Source: Ophiocordyceps camponoti-saundersi (nom. inval.) (taxonomy: Eukaryota; Ascomycota; Sordariomycetes; Hypocreales; Ophiocordycipitaceae). Taken from it: a stretch of 13,062 bases of DNA. Shown here in pieces: positions 9,300 through 13,062 of this stretch. Location of the stretch: positions 1-13,062 of the forward strand of contig PDHQ01000641.1 of assembly GCA_003339415.1 (NCBI GenBank), in the 5' to 3' direction. The notes beneath the pieces were generated by a model. That model searched no databases and was not told where the DNA came from. It saw only the letters and a list, made by a program, of their open reading frames with translations. The translations under genes were made by a program, and so were the position numbers. Position 1 is the first letter of the stretch. Each line of letters begins with the position of its first letter.

Positions 9300-10500
9300 A
9301 CCGGATTAGATTAGCACGAGTAAAATAATAAGCCTTATCTTTTCGATAGTACCTTAAGTAGTATATCCTCTTATATCGCTACTTATCTAAAAATTAATAG
9401 CGTTACTTTTTACTAAATAAGGTGCCTAAAGTATTAAAATAAGCTTATAATAAAGTAAGATATTTTAGCTTAAAGCTAATATATAGACGACTTTTTACTT
9501 ATATCTTTTAGCTAAATATAGCTTAAGATATTATAGCTTACGTAAAAAGCTATACTAAGTATTTATTCTTTATACTTTACGTACCTAAGTTACTAAATTA
9601 ACTTATTATTATTAGCGCCCCGTTTTAAGTTATTAGTATAAACTATATTAGGCTATTCCTTACTACTAATAATAGCGCTAAGTTCGTGCTAGTTATTATC
9701 GACTATTTCTTAAAATTTACTTAGTTAATAGTATACTAAATAGTAGGCGTATTAGAAACCTTAGTTTAATTACGAAGCTAGATAGACTTTATAGCCCTTA
9801 CGCTTATAGCTATATATTTAAACCTTAAATTTACTTTCTTATCTAAAGAAGTAGCCGCCTTCCTAAAAGCTTAACGCGTTACCTATATCTTAGCCTTATC
9901 TAAATCTTACCGAAATATTAGCCTTATCGAAGTTATAAATTAAATCTTCTTATAAGTTCTAAATCGAGCTAAGCTTAAGGAATTATTTTAGTTAAACTAC
10001 TTATTAAAAGTTATAAGATAGCTAAATTATAAGATAGTTTAAATACTTAGCTTCTCGCTATCTAAGATTCTATATAGTATATAGTAGGATAGGTTATTAC
10101 CCCTTACCTTATCCTTAGAAGTTTTTAAGGCTCTTAAAGCTAATAAGAAGGTAGAATAGCTTATAGGAGGTTAATATACTAATTTAATTCTATATTATAT
10201 TACTAAAGCCTCTAACTAAAGGGGCCTAGTTAAGGCTAAGTTTAAACTAAAAGCTAAAGGCCGTAGATATTACTAAGAAATAGTTAAAATAGCTAAATTT
10301 AAGCTAAGTAATCTTATATACGTAGCTAGGGAAAATAAACTTACTAAGCTATAGCTAACCTAAGTTAGCTTATTTAAGCTAAACTAGTAAGTAGGAAAAG
10401 TTTTATAGATAATTTAATATATAAATAGTACTATAGTTAAGGGTATAGTAAACTTAACTTTTTACTAAGACTTATTAAAGTATTTCCTTATATAGCTTAA
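9300..10500 (+). other. Integrase domain with C-terminal region, element 2
   Basis: The N-terminal zinc-binding part ends in AYVKSYTKY (about 9539-9562), where gypsy integrases have C-x2-C; both Cys now read Tyr (TAT), consistent with TG to TA. The core begins SAPF-x-VISINYIRLFLTT (about 9614-9670). The first catalytic position of the D,D-35-E triad falls at 9641-9643 and reads Asn. LVIIDYFLKFT at about 9687-9720 follows, and a segment with NLKFTFL near 9820 marks the second Asp region. The C-terminal part carries LTFYxDLLKYF near 10457-10490. I saw no chromodomain. Confidence 0.82.
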
Positions 10501-10600
10501 ATACCTAAAAAGTAATAATTAGTAGATACCGGCTATATTAGCTAGCTTATAACGATTTTAAAAAGACTTACTTTTTCGCCTTACTAACTTAAACCTAAGT

Positions 10601-10758
10601 ATTTTCTCTTTCGGTTATTTCTCTCTTCTCTTTTCTTTCTTATATACCCTCTTTCTCTTATATCTACTATATTTATTTTAACTTATCTTACCGTTAAGGT
10701 TTCCTCTTACTATAATATACTTAGGTAGCTTTAACTTATAGTTATATACTTAGCAAAT
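10601..10758 (+). promoter_or_regulatory. Pyrimidine-rich spacer before the unidentified downstream frame
   Basis: About 10604-10665 is a long C/T run (TTTTCTCTTTCGG, TTTCTCTCTTCTCTTTTCTT, TACCCTCTTTCTCTTAT). CT-rich tracts upstream of start sites are a common feature of filamentous-fungal promoters, and pyrimidine tracts also occur between retroelement ORFs. It separates the end of pol from a frame starting at 10759. Promoter activity is an inference from composition and position only. Confidence 0.35.
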
Positions 10759-12434
10759 ATAACTTCTTAAACGCTTATTAATATATTACTATAAGCGACC
10801 GATATTATACTAAATCTTATAAATTAAGAGCTTTTTAATATACTAATATAGGACGATATAGAAATAAGTAATAATTTTACTTCCGATAAAAATCTTATAC
10901 CTATAGCTATCCCCTCTTATATAGACCTTAGTAGCCTTATCCCCTCTATTATAAGCTTTAAAGAGGGCGATATTACGATATATAAGAGGCCTTAAAACTT
11001 ATACTAGCTACTTAAAAGCTTAAGATAAGTTACTAATAAGGCGATAAATAGAAAAATAGTTTATAAACGCCTTAAGGCGTAGCTTAACTTATAGACGATA
11101 CTTAACTACCTAAATATACCTAATATTAAGAACCCCGTCTAGTTAAAAGTTAAACTTATAATTACTACTTTCTTTATTAAAGCTAAGGTAGCTTTTAAGT
11201 AGGCTAAATATTACTTAGTTAAAAATTACTTATTAGAATAAATATAACTTTTATATTTAGCTTTTATAAAGCTATCGCTAGCTATTATTATAGTAATAAA
11301 TAATACCTTATATAATTAAGCTATAATAAAATAGTAAATCGTATAGCTTATAATAAAATCTATATAGTAGCCTTAAAAGCTTACTTAGCTTAAAGTAAAG
11401 ATAAAGGAAATATAAGGGATTAAGGATATTATAATAACTTAATACCCTTTAATATTCCCTCTTATATTTATATACCTAATTTAAATATTTAATATTATTA
11501 CTAATTTCCTTAATATAAATATTATTAATTTACTAACTAATTTCCCCGAACTAGCGTCTAAGCTAAGATACCTTAAGCGATTAGAAATTACGGCTAAGAA
11601 TATATCTCTAAGGGATTTTAAGTATCTTTATTAGTCTATCTTAAAGGTAATATATTAATAAACTTATTATTAGATTAACGAATAGAATAAGTTTATATTT
11701 TAATCTTTACGTATTTCGAAGAAAAAACTAATAATAATCTAGCCTCTTAAGGGGAAGCTTTCCGGGAAAAAGCCTAAGAAATACTTAGCGCTAGAATAGC
11801 CGATAATAGCTTAAAAATAATTACCGTTACCGGGCCCTATTACTTAAGTATTAGCCTTAGGTCTTATCTTAAAAGAAATATACGCTATAACTTAAGTATT
11901 ATATTTTAAGATTATAGCTTAGAATAAACTTAATCCGTAACTTATAATATAGATAACTTCCTAAGCTACTCCTTAGCTTATAATTTCTAACTTAGCGAAC
12001 TTTATTATTACTAAGCCTTTTATTATAGTAGGAAATTAGGTAAAAAAAAATATAGGAGATAGGCACTTATATTAGAGAGTATCGATTTAGGCGACTATCT
12101 TATCGAATCCTTACTTAAGAGTCTATCTAGCTAAGTATAATTAAACTTAAGGCGGACTATAACTTACGTTTATAAATTATTAGCCTACGCCTAAGAGATA
12201 CTTAATATAATTAATAACTTAAGCTTTCCTATATAAGCCCCTAATAAACTAAAGATTATAAAAAATAAGATAGATACGCTAATTATATTAACTAAAGATA
12301 ATTTAAACTACTTAACGCTCCTAAAGGCGAATATAGTAATAATAAGTAGTAAAGTAAATATTAAGTATAGTAAAATTAAGGTAAGCTTTAATAAAGTTTA
12401 GTTAAGAGTAAAGGGATTATCGTTTAAGGCTTAA
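10759..12434 (+). pseudogene. Unidentified RIP-damaged ORF of about 558 codons, downstream of pol
   Basis: The frame starts at ATA (former ATG) 10759-10761 and reads x-T-S-x-T-L-I-N, then DDIEISNNFTSDKNLIPIAI, SYIDLSSLIPSIISFKEGDI, and IITTFFIKAKVAFK with YYLVKNYLLE, LASKLRYLKRLEITAKNISL near 11550-11615, and a Pro/Lys-rich part (GKLSGKKPKK, PLPGPI) near 11750-11840. At the A9 run 12042-12050 coherence moves to another frame, which reads ALILESIDLGDYLIESLLKS and ends SFKA-stop at 12432-12434. The stops are at apparent Gln positions, as in the retroelement genes. I recognise no domain. It is Lys/Gln/Leu-rich with a helical C-terminal third, no clear signal peptide and no clear membrane anchor. 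It could be a third ORF of element 2, gag of another element, or a captured gene. Confidence 0.6.
12042..12050 (+). other. A9 homopolymer marking a frame change inside the unidentified ORF
   Basis: Upstream of this run the coherent frame has codon starts of the form 3n+1; downstream it has codon starts divisible by 3 (ALILESIDLGDYLIES). A run of nine A is a likely site for a slippage indel, either in the genome or in sequencing. It could also be a recoding site, but nothing else supports that. Confidence 0.5.
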
Positions 12435-12540
12435 TCTATATATATTCTTTCCTTTTCCTTTTCCTTTTATTATCTTCCTTTTTTTTCCTTAGTTTTAAAA
12501 GGGGATAAATACCTTAAACTATTTCTATATAGTAGTAAAT
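12435..12540 (+). other. Non-coding 3' tract with pyrimidine run and possible polypurine tract
   Basis: After the stop at 12434 the sequence is a C/T run (12446-12490, with repeated TTTTCC) followed by AGTTTTAAAAGGGGATAA at about 12491-12508. AAAAGGGG resembles a polypurine tract, the primer site for plus-strand DNA synthesis that lies just before a 3' LTR in retrotransposons. No LTR start (TG...) follows clearly, so this is tentative. Confidence 0.35.
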
Positions 12541-12604
12541 ATAATAGTAGGTATAGGTTATATAACCTAACTTAGTTAGATAGATATAATACTTATACCT
12601 TAGG
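12541..12604. repeat. Direct repeat copy A (about 62 bp)
   Basis: Begins ATAATAGTAGGTATAGGTTA and ends ACTTATACCTTAG. It shares most of its length with 12745-12806, offset by 204 bp. It contains the perfect 12-bp palindrome GGTTATATAACC. One difference between copies is GGTATAGG here versus GGCATAGG in the other copy, the expected effect of a CA to TA mutation in this copy. Confidence 0.88.
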
Positions 12605-12744
12605 TATAGATAGATAGCCTAGAGCCTTCTTAGAATATATATAATATACTAGCTTTACTTCCTATATATAGGAACCTTTCTTTTACTTACTTTAGTAGCT
12701 ATATAAGGCTATCCTTAATAGTTAGGTGATAGAGCTGTTTATTT

Positions 12745-12806
12745 ATAATAGTAGGCATAGGTTATATAACCTATCTTAGCTATATATAAGTAATACTTAT
12801 ACCTTA
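12745..12806. repeat. Direct repeat copy B (about 62 bp)
   Basis: Begins ATAATAGTAGGCATAGGTTA, contains the same GGTTATATAACC palindrome, and ends ACTTATACCTTAG. The 140 bp between the copies hold no coding frame. The pair could be internal repeats of a 3' LTR, terminal repeats of a very small non-autonomous element, or a local duplication. I could not find either copy near the 5' side of element 2, which argues against a simple LTR pair. Confidence 0.88.
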
Positions 12807-12820
12807 GACGCTAGGGTTCG

Positions 12821-12951
12821 AAAAAAATCACGGGGTTAAAAAATCACTTATAAGTAATATAATTTTTTATAATTTAAATTACCGATTTTTGCTTAGTAAG
12901 TGATTTTTTATAATTTAAATTACTAGCGTAAAAAAATCACTTATAAGTAAT
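12821..12951. repeat. Cluster of TCAC-type direct and inverted repeats
   Basis: A-run plus TCAC occurs in direct orientation at 12821-12831, 12838-12847 and 12930-12940, and inverted (GTGATTTTTT) at 12900-12909. The longer form ATCACTTATAAGTAAT is present twice (about 12843-12858 and 12936-12951). The 20-mer TTTTTTATAATTTAAATTAC occurs identically at 12863-12882 and 12904-12923, a 41-bp period. ACTTATAAGT is itself a palindrome. Unlike the retroelements, this segment keeps TCA and TGA, so it appears not to have been mutated in the same way. Subterminal repeats of this style are seen at ends of DNA transposons, but no transposase is visible. Confidence 0.8.
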
Positions 12952-13062
12952 TTTTTTAGAGATAATTTAAATTATAAATTTATAATTTTTATAATTTTTT
13001 TAAAAAATATAATTATTTAATATTTTAAATAAAAGAGAAAAAAAAGTAAGTAATATAAAAAG
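12952..13062. other. AT-rich end of window, nothing recognisable
   Basis: Nearly pure A/T with runs such as TAATTTAAATTATAAATTTATAA and a purine-rich end (AAAAGAGAAAAAAAAGTAAG). The motif ATAATTTAAATTA recurs once more here, linking it to the repeat cluster to the left. No coding frame, RNA gene or regulatory site can be supported. Confidence 0.7.

Larger units (their letters stand above)
5229..10600 (+). mobile_element. Degenerate Ty3/gypsy LTR retrotransposon, element 2 (coding part)
   Basis: Plus-strand order is gag, protease, RT, RNase H, integrase and integrase C-terminal domain, the diagnostic Ty3/gypsy order. Its RT reads YIDDIFTKHISFEE and its neighbouring motifs differ throughout from element 1, so this is a separate lineage rather than an inverted copy. 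No matching LTR pair was found: the sequence before 5229 and the sequence after 12434 show no similarity I could see. The element may extend to 12434 if the downstream unidentified frame belongs to it. Confidence 0.9.
7390..10600 (+). pseudogene. pol: Ty3/gypsy pol (RT - RNase H - integrase) of element 2, RIP-inactivated
   Basis: The frame with codon starts of the form 3n+2 is coherent from about 7400 (DLVIK-x-FDLYGITLRPLVL) to about 10600. RT runs about 7630-8350: YYNVNKN near 7785, SLFSIFNLKYSY near 7870, YIDD at 8126-8137, then IKDYFLP, LRLSFKKVFLG and LRAISLYRR. RNase H follows (about 8480-8960) with VYINVLKYSVSYIIL, NYRTYKREFYTII and FTNYLLLT-type motifs, ending in DGLLRTLF. Integrase (about 9300-10100) contains the zinc-finger remnant Y-T-K-Y, then SAPF and LVIIDYFLKFT. 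The C-terminal domain near 10360-10490 has VSLFKLN and VNLTFYxDLLKYF, equivalent to the usual GPF...(H/N)PVFHVSLLKP block. Stops sit at Gln/Trp positions throughout. The frame differs by -1 from the gag-protease frame. Confidence 0.9.
1..12434. other. RIP-mutated, AT-rich retrotransposon block
   Basis: Across this span CA and TG are nearly missing, TA is abundant and CG is retained, so the loss is specific to CpA and is not CpG deamination. Three long protein-like regions can still be followed with only a few frame changes, while Gln (CAA/CAG) and Trp (TGG) codons have become stops and many expected Cys/His positions read Tyr. Known biology: this is the product of repeat-induced point mutation in Pezizomycotina fungi, which acts on duplicated DNA in the sexual cycle. 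Inference: the block is a silent, probably heterochromatic AT-isochore. The reading is by eye; no RIP index was computed. Confidence 0.93.

Noticed and set aside
10759..12434. Envelope gene (errantivirus-like third ORF)
   Set aside because: The position fits, but there is no visible signal peptide, transmembrane anchor, cleavage motif or Cys pattern. Hydrophobic stretches such as PLIFPLIFIYLI near 11452 are inflated by RIP turning Met and Thr/Ala-type codons into Ile-rich sequence. Left as unidentified.
12720..12745. GGTGATAGAGC as a primer-binding site
   Set aside because: It resembles a tRNA 3'-end complement, but lies downstream of pol and of the last ORF, with no LTR identified before it and no gag after it.
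12821..12951. CRISPR-like repeat spacing
   Set aside because: The repeats are AT-rich, of unequal spacing and mixed orientation, and the window is eukaryotic; there are no regular spacers or cas genes.
1..13062. AT-rich prokaryotic, mitochondrial or apicomplexan origin
   Set aside because: CpG is frequent and only CpA/TpG is depleted, and stops fall at Gln/Trp positions of gypsy proteins. This is RIP of fungal nuclear repeats rather than a naturally AT-rich genome or an altered genetic code.
1..13062. Reassignment of TAA/TAG to Gln as the explanation for in-frame stops
   Set aside because: Many stops sit at Trp positions, conserved Cys/His positions read Tyr, and start codons read ATA. A genetic code change would not produce these; CpA mutation explains all of them.

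Overview
This window is AT-rich DNA that looks like a transposon graveyard from a filamentous ascomycete (Pezizomycotina). The dinucleotides CA and TG are almost absent, TA is in large excess, and CG is common. Long protein-like reading frames remain traceable for kilobases but are riddled with TAA and TAG stops where Gln and Trp codons belong. This is the footprint of repeat-induced point mutation (RIP, CpA to TpA on either strand), not of random decay. No intact gene, host gene, tRNA or rRNA was found.

Bases 1-4072 hold a Ty3/gypsy LTR retrotransposon on the minus strand, cut off by the window start. Its gag (4072 to about 2066) has a recognisable capsid-type domain, a ruined zinc knuckle and an unusually long C-terminal extension. 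Its pol (about 2099 to 1) is in another frame and runs protease (DSGA), an Asn/Lys/Tyr-rich linker, reverse transcriptase (YLDD) and the start of the RNase H region.

Bases 4073-5228 are a non-coding divergent spacer between two head-to-head elements. It holds a 112-bp-spaced direct repeat with internal palindromes, two inverted repeats and a short AT/CT tandem repeat. It probably contains LTR remnants, but no LTR could be delimited because no second copy is visible.

Bases 5229-10600 hold a second Ty3/gypsy element of a clearly different lineage, on the plus strand. Gag plus protease lie in one frame (5229 to about 7390). Reverse transcriptase (YIDD), RNase H, integrase and the integrase C-terminal domain lie in another (about 7390 to 10600).

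Bases 10759-12434 hold a further RIP-damaged sense frame of about 558 codons that I cannot identify. It starts about 200 bp after pol, the position of a third retroelement ORF, and is the most novel item here. Bases 12435-13062 are non-coding: pyrimidine tracts, a possible polypurine tract, a pair of about 62-bp direct repeats each containing GGTTATATAACC, and a terminal AT-rich cluster of TCAC-type direct and inverted repeats. The right end keeps CA/TG contexts that the elements have lost, so it is probably a different, less-mutated unit.

Two patterns cross the window. Nearly every surviving CA in the elements is GCA (or TGC on the other strand), suggesting that a 5' G protects from the mutator. 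Catalytic Asp codons survive or become Asn according to the base before them, as CpA-directed mutation predicts.
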